A stretch of DNA of 64,000 nt. It comes from Flavobacterium sp. I-STPP5a (lineage in GTDB: Bacteria; Bacteroidota; Bacteroidia; Flavobacteriales; Flavobacteriaceae). Location of the stretch: the NCBI RefSeq assembly GCF_009764685.1, contig NZ_VHLM01000072.1, positions 1 through 64,000 of the forward strand, in the 5' to 3' direction. The notes beneath the pieces are model-generated. The model did no database searches, was not told where the DNA came from, and saw nothing but the letters and a program-made list of their open reading frames with translations. This document shows positions 44,820-54,175 of the stretch, in pieces (positions within the stretch are counted from its first letter, which is position 1; the number at the start of each line of letters is the position of its first letter). The position numbers and the translations under genes were made by a program.

Positions 44820-46247
44820 TTACAACGTTAATTTTTTATTGATATCGTCAACAAATTTTTTGAATTGTTTATCAGTAGCAACAAGGTTATCTACTGTTTT
44901 GCAAGCATGTAAAACGGTAGCATGATCACGATCACCTATCTGTGAACCAATATTAGCTAGTGACGCTTTTGTAAACTTTTTAGCAAAAAACATAGCAAGT
45001 TGACGGGCTTGTACCACATGTCTTTTTCTAGTTTTTGATTGTAAAGTCTCTAAATCTAATTGAAAGTAATCTGAAACTATTTTCTGGATGTAATCAATTG
45101 AAATTTCTCGTTTTACATTTTTAACGAATTTTTCAACGACACTTTTCGCTAGGTCAAGAGTTACTTCTTTTTTATTGAATGAGGATTGTGCTATCAATGA
45201 AATGATGGCACCTTCTAACTCTCTAACATTTGATTTGATATTACGAGCTACGTACTCAATAATATCCTCAGGTATTTCAACTCCATCTCTATATAAAATA
45301 TTTTTTAAGATAGAAATTCTAGTTTCATAATCGGGTTGGTGAATTTCTGCAGACAATCCCCATTTGAATCTTGAAAGCAAACGCTGTTCAATGTCTTGCA
45401 TATCAACCGGAGCTTTGTCAGATGTTAGAATTACCTGTTTCCCGTTTTGATGCAAGTAGTTGAATATGTGAAAAAACACATCTTGAGTTCCTGATTTACC
45501 AGATAAAAATTGAACATCATCAATGATTAAAACATCAATCAATTGGTAAAAATGGATAAAATCGTTACGGTTATTTTTCTTAACCGAGTCAATATATTGT
45601 TGCGTAAATATCTCAGCAGAAATATATAAAACGGTTTTCTCTGGATATTTATCTTTTATTTCTACACCTATTGCATGTGCAAGGTGTGTTTTTCCAAGTC
45701 CGACTCCTCCAAAAATTAATAAGGGGTTGAATGAGGTTCCTCCGGGTTTATTGGCCACGGCCATCCCTGCTGAACGAGCCAATCTGTTGGAGTCTCCTTC
45801 AAGAAAATTATCAAAACTATAATTAGCGTTAAGCTGTGATTCAATCTTTAGATTTCGAATACCTGGAATTACGAACGGATTTTTGAGCTCTGGGTTTAAG
45901 TTTTTAAACGGAGCATCAACTTCCTGAGGTTTCATTGGAACTCTATTGGCACTTGGCAACTGTTCTGTAAACGGTTGTTTGTTGCCAATGGTGTTTTCCA
46001 TTCTAATTTTATAAAGTAACTTAGCATTTTTTCCAAGTTCTTTAGTCAAGGCAACTTTTAAAAGTTTTACATAGTGTTCCTCTAGCCATTCGTAGAAAAA
46101 TTTACTAGGTACTTGAATATATAATGCATTATCGGTAAGTTCAACTGACTTGATAGGTTCAAACCAAGTTTTATAGGCTTGGTCTTGAATGTTGTCTTTT
46201 ATAAAAGACAAACAGTTTTCCCATACTGATTGAGCAGTTTTGTTCAT
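44820..46247 (-). CDS. dnaA: Chromosomal replication initiator DnaA
   Basis: A 475-residue AAA+ initiator. Domain I is at about 1-85. The linker is short (about 90-140). The AAA+ core has Walker A FGGVGLGKTH at 179-188 and the Walker B DVLIIDDVQFLSG near 240. The C-terminal domain IV has the DNA-binding signature QIGDRDHATVLHACKTV near 440. It binds DnaA boxes at oriC. The upstream gap toward 46432 carries a palindrome (see findings) but no clear DnaA box cluster, so oriC may not be here. Confidence 0.96.
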   Translation of the reverse strand: MNKTAQSVWENCLSFIKDNIQDQAYKTWFEPIKSVELTDNALYIQVPSKFFYEWLEEHYVKLLKVALTKELGKNAKLLYKIRMENTIGNKQPFTEQLPSANRVPMKPQEVDAPFKNLNPELKNPFVIPGIRNLKIESQLNANYSFDNFLEGDSNRLARSAGMAVANKPGGTSFNPLLIFGGVGLGKTHLAHAIGVEIKDKYPEKTVLYISAEIFTQQYIDSVKKNNRNDFIHFYQLIDVLIIDDVQFLSGKSGTQDVFFHIFNYLHQNGKQVILTSDKAPVDMQDIEQRLLSRFKWGLSAEIHQPDYETRISILKNILYRDGVEIPEDIIEYVARNIKSNVRELEGAIISLIAQSSFNKKEVTLDLAKSVVEKFVKNVKREISIDYIQKIVSDYFQLDLETLQSKTRKRHVVQARQLAMFFAKKFTKASLANIGSQIGDRDHATVLHACKTVDNLVATDKQFKKFVDDINKKLTL

Positions 46248-46303
46248 ATATTCTAAATAAATTGTTTTTATTTGTAATTTTTGGATTACTAAAAAAAAGA
46301 TGT

Positions 46304-46330
46304 TTTGTTACTTATTATTGGGGTAACAAA
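46304..46330. promoter_or_regulatory. Palindrome upstream of dnaA
   Basis: TTTGTTAC at 46304-46311 and GTAACAAA at 46323-46330 are perfect inverted repeats with an 11 nt spacer, in the 184 bp between dnaA and a divergent thioesterase gene. It may be an operator. TGTGAACAA nearby (46333) is only a loose DnaA-box match. Confidence 0.45.
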
Positions 46331-46431
46331 TATGTGAACAAATTTCTGTAAAAAAAAATATATAGGGTTATAATTTTCTCTATTATTGTTGTAAGGCACT
46401 ATTTTTAATTAAATTTTTTAATTCAATATTA

Positions 46432-46836
46432 ATGAAAGATCATCAAGTACAAGTTAGAGTTCGATACTCTGAAACAGACCAAATGGGAGTGGTTTATCAC
46501 GGTAATTATATCCCATATTTTGAAATAGGAAGGGTGGAATGGCTAAGAAACAAAGGGGTTTCATATAAAAGTATGGAAGAAAGTGGAATTGCGTTGCCTA
46601 TTGTTTCAATGAACATAAATTATAAAAAATCAGCGCGCTATGATGAGCTTTTAACGGTTCATACAGTTTTTAAAAGTCAGTCATCTGTTAAGATAGAATT
46701 TGACTGCGCTATCTACAACGAACAGGATGAGTTATTAACAACTGCCCAATTTATTTTGGTTTTTGTGTCCTTAAAAACAGGTCGTCCGGTGGCTCCGCCA
46801 GATTATATTTTGGAATTGTTAAAAGAGATGGAATAA
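46432..46836 (+). CDS. Acyl-CoA thioesterase, YbgC/4HBT family
   Basis: A 134-residue single hot-dog domain. The start VRVRYSETDQMGVVYHGNYI contains the family D-x-x-x-x-x-H catalytic pattern, followed by YFEIGRVEWLRNKGVSY. It is expected to hydrolyse short acyl-CoA or acyl-ACP thioesters. It is divergent from dnaA and convergent with the YigZ gene. Confidence 0.9.
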   Translation: MKDHQVQVRVRYSETDQMGVVYHGNYIPYFEIGRVEWLRNKGVSYKSMEESGIALPIVSMNINYKKSARYDELLTVHTVFKSQSSVKIEFDCAIYNEQDELLTTAQFILVFVSLKTGRPVAPPDYILELLKEME

Positions 46837-46864
46837 AATAGAAAAGATGCAGTTTTTTGTGAAT

Positions 46865-47488
46865 TTAAACACGAATTATTTTGATTTCAAAAATAGAATT
46901 AAAAATGTCGAATATCATTTCGGCATTTTTTTTTCGTGTTTTTATTTCAATAATACCTTCGGGTTGTTGTGTCAAACTATTAATTTCCATAGTTTGTGTC
47001 ACGATATCTAACTTTTTTTCTTTCACCACGCGCATGATTTTATTCATGAATTGGTAGTCAAACATAATTTTAAAATGAATGTCAATTGTTTTTTCGATAA
47101 TCTCGCATTCTGATAAGGCCATTTGTGCTGCCGTTTTATAAGCAGATATTAATCCGCCAACACCTAGTTTTACACCGCCAAAGATGCGCACCACTACAAC
47201 AAGGATGTTTGTGACATCAAAGGATAGTATTTGCCCGTAAATTGGCATTCCAGCGCTGTTGCTCGGTTCTCCATCATCGTTTGCTCTATAGGTATAAGTT
47301 GAAGTCCCCATTTGATACGCATAGCAAAAATGTCCTGCGTTTGGGTGAAGTTTGCGTAAACTTTCTAGTATGGTTTTTACATTTTCTTCACTGCTTGCGG
47401 GGAATGCATAGCCAAAAAACTTGCTGTTCTTTTCTTTAAATAGAATTTCACTAGAAGGCGTGTCAATGGTTTTATAGGTGTCTTTCAC
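46865..47488 (-). CDS. YigZ/IMPACT-family protein
   Basis: A 207-residue protein. The IMPACT N-domain motifs are KNSKFFGYAFPA, HFCYAYQMG and DDGEPSNSAGMPI, followed by VVVVRIFGGVKLGVGGLISAY. A DUF1949-like C-terminal domain completes it. Eukaryotic IMPACT binds GCN1, and bacterial YigZ has no established function. It is convergent with the thioesterase gene. Confidence 0.9.
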   Translation of the reverse strand: MKDTYKTIDTPSSEILFKEKNSKFFGYAFPASSEENVKTILESLRKLHPNAGHFCYAYQMGTSTYTYRANDDGEPSNSAGMPIYGQILSFDVTNILVVVVRIFGGVKLGVGGLISAYKTAAQMALSECEIIEKTIDIHFKIMFDYQFMNKIMRVVKEKKLDIVTQTMEINSLTQQPEGIIEIKTRKKNAEMIFDIFNSIFEIKIIRV

Positions 47489-47531
47489 AATAAATTTAAA
47501 ATCTTATGGTATTTTAGAATTTCCTAAAGCG

Positions 47532-48134
47532 TTACAAATTTATTTTTTCGAATAAATCAACAACGTCTTCCGTACCAACTTGTAAATTCCAAACCTGTAA
47601 GTCAGTTTTTAGTGCTGCATCTGTGTTTTCTTTTTTGTCATCAACAAAAAGGGTATTGGTTGGAATTAAATGGTGTGATTCTATGAGGTGCTTGTAAATG
47701 TCTAGATCGGGTTTGCGCATGCCTAGATCAAAGGAGAAATATACTTTTTCAAAACATTTATAAAAAGTGCTGTAAAACGCCGCGCCGCTTTGTTTTTCAA
47801 ATTGCTCTATGTGAATGGCATCTGTATTAGACAATAAAAACAACCGGTATTTATTTGACAATAAAACTAAAAAATCCAAGCGATACTGTGGAAAATCAAG
47901 CAGAATGGCATTCCAAGCTTTCAAAATCTCAGTTTGGTTAGCCTGCGGAATTTGTTTTTGTAAACCATCTAAAAATTCATGACGGGATATTTTTCCAGTT
48001 TCAAATGCCACGTTTAATGCGTCCAGAGTGCTATTCCATTGTTGTAATCCTAATTGTTTGAAGGCTTCTGGAGTGGCTTGCTTGTCTAAATTGATGAAAA
48101 TATCACCAAAATCAAATATAATAGTATCAATCAT
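47532..48134 (-). CDS. HAD-superfamily hydrolase (YihX-like)
   Basis: A 200-residue phosphatase. Motif I FDFGDIFINLDK has nucleophile D8. The helical cap covers about 20-80. Motif II FLLSNTDAIH is near 100, and motif III/IV MRKPDLDIYKHLIESHHLIP near 147 leads to LFVDDKKENTDAA near 170. It probably dephosphorylates a small sugar phosphate. Its start overlaps the end of ribD by 8 bp, so it is likely translationally coupled to it and may serve as the missing riboflavin-pathway phosphatase, which is an inference from position. Confidence 0.88.
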   Translation of the reverse strand: MIDTIIFDFGDIFINLDKQATPEAFKQLGLQQWNSTLDALNVAFETGKISRHEFLDGLQKQIPQANQTEILKAWNAILLDFPQYRLDFLVLLSNKYRLFLLSNTDAIHIEQFEKQSGAAFYSTFYKCFEKVYFSFDLGMRKPDLDIYKHLIESHHLIPTNTLFVDDKKENTDAALKTDLQVWNLQVGTEDVVDLFEKINL

Positions 48135-49170
48135 AATTTTTGATCAAAATTAGTTCGTCTGTTAAAAGGTGCTTTTTTTGTACTACGGTTTTGTTTATTT
48201 GCAGGGCTTTGATGCCGTTATAAAGTGGTTTGTCTCCAATGAAAACTCTTGCTTCGTCCCAGAGTTGTGCGTCTATAAAAGTTTGCAAAGTTTGTTTTCC
48301 ACCTTCAATAATAACCGATTGAATTTCCATTTCATAAAGCGTTTGGACAATTTGAGGGGCAATATTTTCTTTGAAATCAATTATTTTTTCAGCAGTATTC
48401 TCTATATCTGTTGCAAATGGGAGGCTTGTAAAAACAACTGTTTGAGCTTGATTGTCAAAAATGGCACTTTCTTTTGAGACCCTTTTGTTTTGGTCTAAGA
48501 TCAGTCTAACAGGGTTTTTTCCGTACCAGTCACGTGCATTAAGTGTGGGATTGTCATCAATAACGGTTTGCGTTCCCACCAGTATGGCTTGTTCCTCGGT
48601 ACGCCATTTGTGAACCAGCTGTCTAGAATAGGGATTAGTAATCCAAACGGGTTTTTGTTCAAAACGTTCCTTTGGAGCAATAAAACCATCTTGGCTTTCG
48701 GCCCATTTCAAGATGATATAAGGTCTTTTTTTTTCGTGAAAAGTAAAAAATCTTTTGTTTAGTTCCAGGCAATCTTGTTCTAGTACGCCTACAGTAACGT
48801 TAATGCCAGCCTCAAGAAGTCTTTTTATACCATTTCCAGCCACTTTTATATTAGGGTCTACAGTGCCTATAACTACATTCGGTATTTTATGTTTGATAAT
48901 CAAATCACAGCAAGGCGGTGTTTTACCAAAGTGGCTACAAGGTTCCAAGCTTACATAAATAGTAGCGGTTTTTAATAATGACGCATCGCGTACAGATTGT
49001 ATTGCATTGACTTCGGCATGCGGTTCTCCCGCTTTTTTATGCCAACCTTCACCTATAATGATGTTATTATGTACAATCACACTTCCCACAAGCGGGTTAG
49101 GATAGGTTGTGCCTAGGCCGTTTTGGGCCAGTTGAATGCAACGGCTGATGTATTTTTCATGTATATTCAC
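48127..49170 (-). CDS. ribD: Bifunctional riboflavin biosynthesis deaminase/reductase RibD
   Basis: A 347-residue riboflavin-pathway enzyme combining pyrimidine deaminase and reductase activities. The N-terminal CDA-like deaminase domain has zinc ligands H51 (EPHAEVNAI), C78 (LEPCSH) and C87 (TPPCC), with catalytic E53. The reductase domain follows from about 145. The start is GTG at 49170 (MNIHEKYISR), supported by family alignment of the N-terminus. A -7 box at 49175-49182 puts the mRNA start at or next to the start codon, so the message may be leaderless. The downstream HAD gene overlaps it. Confidence 0.94.
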   Translation of the reverse strand: MNIHEKYISRCIQLAQNGLGTTYPNPLVGSVIVHNNIIIGEGWHKKAGEPHAEVNAIQSVRDASLLKTATIYVSLEPCSHFGKTPPCCDLIIKHKIPNVVIGTVDPNIKVAGNGIKRLLEAGINVTVGVLEQDCLELNKRFFTFHEKKRPYIILKWAESQDGFIAPKERFEQKPVWITNPYSRQLVHKWRTEEQAILVGTQTVIDDNPTLNARDWYGKNPVRLILDQNKRVSKESAIFDNQAQTVVFTSLPFATDIENTAEKIIDFKENIAPQIVQTLYEMEIQSVIIEGGKQTLQTFIDAQLWDEARVFIGDKPLYNGIKALQINKTVVQKKHLLTDELILIKNYD

Positions 49171-49174
49171 GGTG

Positions 49175-49182
49175 CAAAAGTA
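49175..49182 (-). promoter_or_regulatory. -7 box directly upstream of the ribD GTG
   Basis: The minus strand reads TACTTTTG and ends only 5 nt before the GTG. A start site a few nucleotides beyond the box would leave a leaderless or near-leaderless mRNA. Confidence 0.45.
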
Positions 49183-49241
49183 ATACTTTTTGAGCTTTTC
49201 ATTTTGTTAAAATGTTTTACGGCTTAATAGCAAAGTATTTC

Positions 49242-49249
49242 TATTTTTG
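49242..49249 (+). promoter_or_regulatory. -7 box upstream of the 49274 GNAT gene
   Basis: TATTTTTG matches TAnnTTTG about 25 nt before the GNAT ATG. With the ribD box it forms a compact divergent promoter region. Confidence 0.4.
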
Positions 49250-49273
49250 CATCAATAACCTAATTTTTGAAAT

Positions 49274-49759
49274 ATGGAAAATTACAGCATTAGAAAAATA
49301 CATAAAGAGGACAATGCAGCAGTAGCAGAGCTAATTCGATCTGTTTTTGACGAAATGAATATCCCAAAAGTAGGTACAGCTTATGAGGATCCATATCTAG
49401 ATTTGATGTTTGAAGAGTACAGCAAGCCAAGATCTGTATATTATGTAGTAGAACACAATAGTAGGATTGTAGGCGCGGCCGGAATTGCACCACTAGCTAA
49501 TGAAGCGGTTTTTATATGTGAATTACAAAAAATGTATTTTTTACCTGAGACTCGTGGAATGGGAATAGGAACTGAGATGATGGAAGTATGTTTGCAAAGT
49601 GCTCGAAATTTTGGCTATGAAAAATGCTATCTTGAAACCATGCCATTCATGCATGATGCTCAAAAATTATATAAAAAAACAGGTTTTGTAAATATTGACG
49701 GACCTATGGGTTCTACTGGTCATAGTAGTTGCCCGGTGTGGATGTTGAAGGATTTATAA
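49274..49759 (+). CDS. GNAT family N-acetyltransferase
   Basis: A 161-residue Acetyltransf_1 protein. The acetyl-CoA loop is FLPETRGMGIGTEMMEVCLQ (about 95-114), and the C-terminal KLYKKTGFVNIDGPMG segment is typical. The substrate is unknown. It precedes prmC by 43 bp on the same strand and may be co-transcribed with it. Confidence 0.88.
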   Translation: MENYSIRKIHKEDNAAVAELIRSVFDEMNIPKVGTAYEDPYLDLMFEEYSKPRSVYYVVEHNSRIVGAAGIAPLANEAVFICELQKMYFLPETRGMGIGTEMMEVCLQSARNFGYEKCYLETMPFMHDAQKLYKKTGFVNIDGPMGSTGHSSCPVWMLKDL

Positions 49760-49802
49760 AATTAATTCAAGCAGTACTTTGCCATAAAAATGTCCCTCAC
49801 AC

Positions 49803-50669
49803 ATGAAAATAAAAGAATACAGAACGCAATTTATACAAGATTTAACGGCTCTTTATGGTGAAGATGAAGCCGAAAGTTTCTTTTATTTGATTTTAGAAAA
49901 CCAACAGCAATTAAAAAGAATCGATCTGGCTTTACAACCGGATTTGATTCTTTCAACTGATGCACTTAAAGTTTGGGATCAATTTTTACAGCAATTAAAA
50001 AACGAAATCCCGGTGCAATATGTTTTGGGGAATACTAGTTTTTTTGGATTGGATTTTGAAGTCAATAATGCTGTTTTAATCCCAAGACACGAGACGGAGG
50101 AATTGGTTGATTGGATTCTGAATAGTTTACAATCTACTGTTACTAATCAAAAAGTAAAAATTATTGACATAGGAACGGGTAGTGGCTGTATTGCAATTTC
50201 TTTAGCAAAAAATATTCCGCACGCACATGTTACGGCACTTGATGTATCTGTTGATGCCTTGGCAACAGCCCAAAAAAATGCACAAAATAACCAAGTCACT
50301 GTTGCTTTTAAAAACCAAAACATTTTAGAAACGTATGATTTACAAGAGCAGTTTGATGTAATTGTTTCTAATCCGCCATACGTTCGCAATCTTGAAAAAG
50401 TAGAGATTAAGAAAAATGTTTTGGATTACGAGCCGCATCTGGCGCTTTTTGTAGAAAATGACAATGCGTTGATTTTTTACAAGAAAATAGCCGAATTGGC
50501 GCAGAAAAATCTGAAACCAAATGGCTTTCTTTTTTTTGAAATCAATCAGTATTTAGGTGCTGAAATGATAGGATTATTGCACGATCTAGGTTTTAAAAAT
50601 ATCGAATTAAGAAAAGATATCTACGGGAATGATAGAATGATACGGTGTAATTACAGTAAACTAGACTAG
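49803..50669 (+). CDS. prmC: Release factor N5-glutamine methyltransferase
   Basis: A 288-residue methyltransferase of the HemK/PrmC family, which methylates the glutamine of the GGQ motif in RF1 and RF2. The SAM-binding motif IDIGTGSGC (121-129) and the catalytic NPPY (N190-Y193 in VSNPPYVRNLE) are intact. The N-terminal ~95 residues form the release-factor-binding helical domain. Its presence with prfC in this window fits the termination pathway, although the two are not linked. Confidence 0.95.
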   Translation: MKIKEYRTQFIQDLTALYGEDEAESFFYLILENQQQLKRIDLALQPDLILSTDALKVWDQFLQQLKNEIPVQYVLGNTSFFGLDFEVNNAVLIPRHETEELVDWILNSLQSTVTNQKVKIIDIGTGSGCIAISLAKNIPHAHVTALDVSVDALATAQKNAQNNQVTVAFKNQNILETYDLQEQFDVIVSNPPYVRNLEKVEIKKNVLDYEPHLALFVENDNALIFYKKIAELAQKNLKPNGFLFFEINQYLGAEMIGLLHDLGFKNIELRKDIYGNDRMIRCNYSKLD

Positions 50670-50707
50670 GAAAAAAAAACAGTTTCATGTTACCAAAAAC
50701 AAACTAC

Positions 50708-50831
50708 TGGGCACTTCGCGTGAGGGGTAGCAGCACGTTACCATGTAACGCGTATGACCCGACGCTATAAAGAAAAGGGGCAACAATCCAGTACGATTTG
50801 TTGCCCCTTTTTTTTATAGGGTCACGCCCTA
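50708..50831. repeat. GCGTGAGGG...GACGC repeat with GGGGC hairpin, copy B
   Basis: GCGTGAGGGGTAGCAGCAC, GCGTATGACCCGACGCTATA and a strong hairpin AAAAGGGGCAACAA with TTGTTGCCCCTTTT are arranged as in copy A but in reverse orientation. It ends with TAGGGTCACGCCC. It lies between the convergent prmC and ABC permease genes. Confidence 0.8.
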
Positions 50832-50851
50832 ATTTTATTGTGAAATGTCTA

Positions 50852-52102
50852 TTATTCGTATCGCAATGCCTCAATAGGATCTAAAACAGCAGCTTTAATG
50901 GCTGGATATAAACCTGATGCAATAGCAACTATAAAACTGGTGATAAAAGCTGCCATTATTGCACCCCACGGAATCACAAAAGCAAAATCCATGGCAGTTG
51001 CTATACCAAAACCAATGAGGATTCCCATTACAATTCCTACTAATCCTCCCATTTGACCTATAAGTAGGGTTTCAATGAAGAATTGAATGGCGATGGTTGT
51101 TTTTTTGGCACCAAGAGCTTTTCTTACCCCAATTTCTCGAGTTCTCTCTGTTACCGATACGATCATAATGTTCATCAATGCAATAGAAGAACCTAAAACA
51201 GTAATAATTCCAATAAGCCATGAGGCTAATCCTAGGTATTGTGTAATTCCTAAAATTCTATTAATTAAATCATCACTTCTTACAATCCCAAAATTATTAT
51301 CTTTTATCGGGCTCAGTTTTCTAACCCTACGCATCACGCTTGTTGCGTTGTCTAGCGCTTGCTCTAGCACTTCTTTTTTATTAACCATAACACTTACGGT
51401 ATAATTAATGTTAGGCGCTGTAAAGAGGGAACGTGCTACTTGAATAGGAATAAGAATTCTTAAATCTTGACTGTTCCCAAAAGTGGAACCTTTTTCTTTT
51501 AACACCCCAATAACTCTAAATTTTGCCCCACGTATAGAAAGTACCTTATCTATAGGATTGACATCTTTAAAAAGTCCTTTTTCAAAATCAGAACCTACAA
51601 CGCACACATACGCATTATTGTCAATATCAAAACGAGTAAAATTCCTTCCAGAACTGGTTTCAAGACCAGAGTTTGTCATAAAGTATTCATCAACACCTAC
51701 AACAGAGTTTTCAGGATCGGTTTTATTAGATTCAAATTTAACCTCGGCTCTAGCTGTCGCAATAAAGGAAAGCGAGGTTTCGGTTAAAGGATAGTTGTAT
51801 TTGTTTTTGAAAGCCACCGCTTCGGGATATGAAATAATAGGATTAATTATTTCACGTTCTTCTCGGCCCTGTCTTCTTACGGTGTTTTCATATTGCTTTA
51901 TATTAAAGGTGTTGGCACCCATTGAAGCAAAATCAGAGGAAATAGTATTCTCCAGTGCAGATACAACTGTAAGAATACTCACTAAAGCCGTGATTCCTAT
52001 GGCGATAATCATCACCGTAAGAACCGTTCGCAACAATTGCGTTCTGATAGAACCAGACGCAATTCGAACATTTTCTTTAAATAATTTTAACATCATACCC
52101 AT
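50852..52102 (-). CDS. MacB-type ABC transporter permease
   Basis: A 416-residue inner-membrane protein of the FtsX/MacB type. One N-terminal helix (about 26-48) precedes a large periplasmic domain (about 50-280). Three C-terminal helices follow, with the typical VSVTERTREIGVRKALGAKK loop near 315-335. Type VII transporters of this kind usually move lipoproteins or toxic molecules by mechanotransmission. No ATPase gene lies beside it in this window. The neighbour at 56197 belongs to a different ABC unit. Confidence 0.88.
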   Translation of the reverse strand: MGMMLKLFKENVRIASGSIRTQLLRTVLTVMIIAIGITALVSILTVVSALENTISSDFASMGANTFNIKQYENTVRRQGREEREIINPIISYPEAVAFKNKYNYPLTETSLSFIATARAEVKFESNKTDPENSVVGVDEYFMTNSGLETSSGRNFTRFDIDNNAYVCVVGSDFEKGLFKDVNPIDKVLSIRGAKFRVIGVLKEKGSTFGNSQDLRILIPIQVARSLFTAPNINYTVSVMVNKKEVLEQALDNATSVMRRVRKLSPIKDNNFGIVRSDDLINRILGITQYLGLASWLIGIITVLGSSIALMNIMIVSVTERTREIGVRKALGAKKTTIAIQFFIETLLIGQMGGLVGIVMGILIGFGIATAMDFAFVIPWGAIMAAFITSFIVAIASGLYPAIKAAVLDPIEALRYE

Positions 52103-52176
52103 TTGACACGAATTTACATTTTTTGTTACAAAATTTTACAACCAAAAAAATATTTCATAACAATTTTCTTTTTTTT

Positions 52177-52320
52177 AGGAGCTATTTCCGGCTTTTGTTA
52201 CAATACCGCTCTTTAACTTCTTTGTTTTCTACCTTACTTTAAGGAGCTTCCGCTGGTCGCTCTTTAAGCAAGGAAAACATAAGAATTTAAAGTGCTTTAT
52301 TTTCACGACAATCCGGGCTA
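52177..52320. repeat. AGGAGCTrTTTCCsGCTTTT repeat, long copy
   Basis: The left end AGGAGCTATTTCCGGCTTTT and right end AATCCGGGCTA match the element at 58553. The 144 bp centre can form a long hairpin from GTTTTCTACCTTACTTTAAG-like and AAGCAAGGAAAAC-like arms. It lies in the gap between the permease and hisS; the rest of that gap is plain AT-rich sequence. Confidence 0.75.
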
Positions 52321-52439
52321 AGCAAGTAGTAATAAAATGTAGTTTTTTGTAAACAGAATAATTTTAAAAATAAGATATTTGCAACCAGAAAAAGATTGCC
52401 TAACAAGGCATAATTATAAGGACAGCAAAAAAAAGATTC

Positions 52440-53816
52440 ATGGCATCAAAACCTAGCATACCAAAAGGAACCCGAGATTTTTCGCCAGCAGATGTGGCCA
52501 AAAGAAATTATATCATTCAAATCATTAAAAGCAATTTCGAAAAATTTGGCTTTCAACCCATAGAAACGCCATCGTTTGAAAACTCTGAAACCTTAATGGG
52601 TAAATACGGAGAAGAAGGAGATCGTTTGATTTTTAAAATATTAAACTCTGGAGACTATCTTGCTAAAGCCAACGAAAGTCATCTGGAAAGTAAAGACAGT
52701 ACAAAATTAACGTCAAGCATATCAGAGAAAGCCTTGCGTTATGATTTGACGGTACCTTTTGCACGCTATGTGGTGCAACATCAAAACGATATTGAATTTC
52801 CGTTTAAGCGATATCAAATCCAACCCGTTTGGAGAGCTGATCGACCTCAAAAAGGACGTTTTAGAGAGTTTTATCAATGTGACGCCGATGTAGTTGGGTC
52901 AAAATCTTTGTGGCAAGAAGTAGAGTTGGTTCAATTGTATGACACCGTTTTTACAGCATTAGGTTTACAAGGCGTTACCATCAAAATCAATAATAGAAAA
53001 ATTTTATCTGGAATTGCAGCCGTAATAGGAGCCTCTGACAAGCTTATAGATTTCACAGTAGCTCTTGACAAACTAGACAAAATAGGCGAGGACGGAGTCA
53101 AGAAAGAAATGATAGAAAAAGGAATTCCAGAGGAAGCCCTGTCAAAAGTTCAGCCTCTATTTAATTTCACGGGTGCTATCACTGAGAAAATCGAGAAACT
53201 TTCGGTTTTATTACAAGACTCAGAAGAAGGTATGAAAGGTGTGGAAGAGTTGCGTTTTATTTGTGAAACGGTTTTGCAACTAGGGCTGTCAACAGCTGTT
53301 TTAGATCTAGATGTTACATTAGCAAGAGGTTTAAATTATTACACAGGCGCTATTTTTGAAGTAGCACCACCAAAAACTGTTGCCATGGGATCCATCGGTG
53401 GCGGAGGACGTTATGATGATTTAACGGGGATTTTTGGTTTAAAAAACATGAGTGGAGTAGGAATATCTTTTGGTCTTGATCGAATTTATTTGGTGGTAGA
53501 AGAGCTAAAGTTGTTTCCAGAAACAGTATCAGCAACGTCTAAAGCTTTGTTTATTAATTACGGAAATGACGAGGCATTTTATGCCATGCAAGCCATCAAG
53601 GAGCTTAGGGAAGCGGGTATAAAAGTAGAGTTGTATCCAGATGCTGTAAAAGTGGCAAAGCAGTTTCAGCATGCTGACAAGCGCGGAATACCATTTGCAA
53701 TTATTGCAGGAGAACAAGAATTAGAATCTAAAACATTTGCTCTTAAAAATTTACTTTCAGGAGAGCAACAGGTTCTCGATTTAGAAGGATTAAAAAATTA
53801 TCTCTTACAGAATTAA
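52440..53816 (+). CDS. hisS: Histidyl-tRNA synthetase
   Basis: A 458-residue class II tRNA synthetase. Motif 1 lies near 40-60, motif 2 in [13 protein letters not shown] near 140, and motif 3 in [15 protein letters not shown] near 342. The histidine-specific [13 protein letters not shown] is present at about 295-307. The C-terminal anticodon-binding domain starts near 365. It charges tRNA-His. A clean terminator follows. Confidence 0.96.
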   Translation: MASKPSIPKGTRDFSPADVAKRNYIIQIIKSNFEKFGFQPIETPSFENSETLMGKYGEEGDRLIFKILNSGDYLAKANESHLESKDSTKLTSSISEKALRYDLTVPFARYVVQHQNDIEFPFKRYQIQPVWRADRPQKGRFREFYQCDADVVGSKSLWQEVELVQLYDTVFTALGLQGVTIKINNRKILSGIAAVIGASDKLIDFTVALDKLDKIGEDGVKKEMIEKGIPEEALSKVQPLFNFTGAITEKIEKLSVLLQDSEEGMKGVEELRFICETVLQLGLSTAVLDLDVTLARGLNYYTGAIFEVAPPKTVAMGSIGGGGRYDDLTGIFGLKNMSGVGISFGLDRIYLVVEELKLFPETVSATSKALFINYGNDEAFYAMQAIKELREAGIKVELYPDAVKVAKQFQHADKRGIPFAIIAGEQELESKTFALKNLLSGEQQVLDLEGLKNYLLQN

Positions 53817-53818
53817 AA

Positions 53819-53851
53819 AAAAAAGCTTCGTTGAAAAACGAAGCTTTTTTT
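53819..53851 (+). terminator. Intrinsic terminator after hisS
   Basis: AAAAAGCTTCGTT and AACGAAGCTTTTT pair perfectly, followed by T's. Confidence 0.85.
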
Positions 53852-54121
53852 ATATAACGTAAATGTGAATTAATAATTTGTCATTCTATTTCATGCGAAA
53901 TGAATAAAACCATTCACAAATATAACCTAAATATAATATGATAATCTTAAAAAAAACCTAAAATTTTTTTAAATAGTAATTAAGATTAGGATTTTAAATA
54001 GCGATTATTCATTTCTCAAAAAAATACTATTGTGTTTTAAGAAGCCACTGTGTTCTTTTGGCAAGACAATTTAGATGCTTGCAACACTTTTTTAACAGTT
54101 TACAGAATATAAGTGTGACAA

Positions 54122-54154
54122 TTTGACATTTTAAGAGAATTGGCAGTACTTTTG
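54122..54154 (+). promoter_or_regulatory. Full -33/-7 promoter of grpE
   Basis: TTTG at 54122-54125 and TACTTTTG at 54147-54154 are spaced by 21 bp, matching the Bacteroidota housekeeping promoter. Initiation would fall about 15 nt before the grpE ATG at 54176. Confidence 0.7.
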
Positions 54155-54175
54155 CAATTCAAAAAAAAGATTAAA

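Noticed and set aside
46248..46431. oriC next to dnaA
   Set aside because: The gap is AT-rich and has one loose DnaA-box-like sequence (TGTGAACAA), but no cluster of boxes. I could not support an origin.
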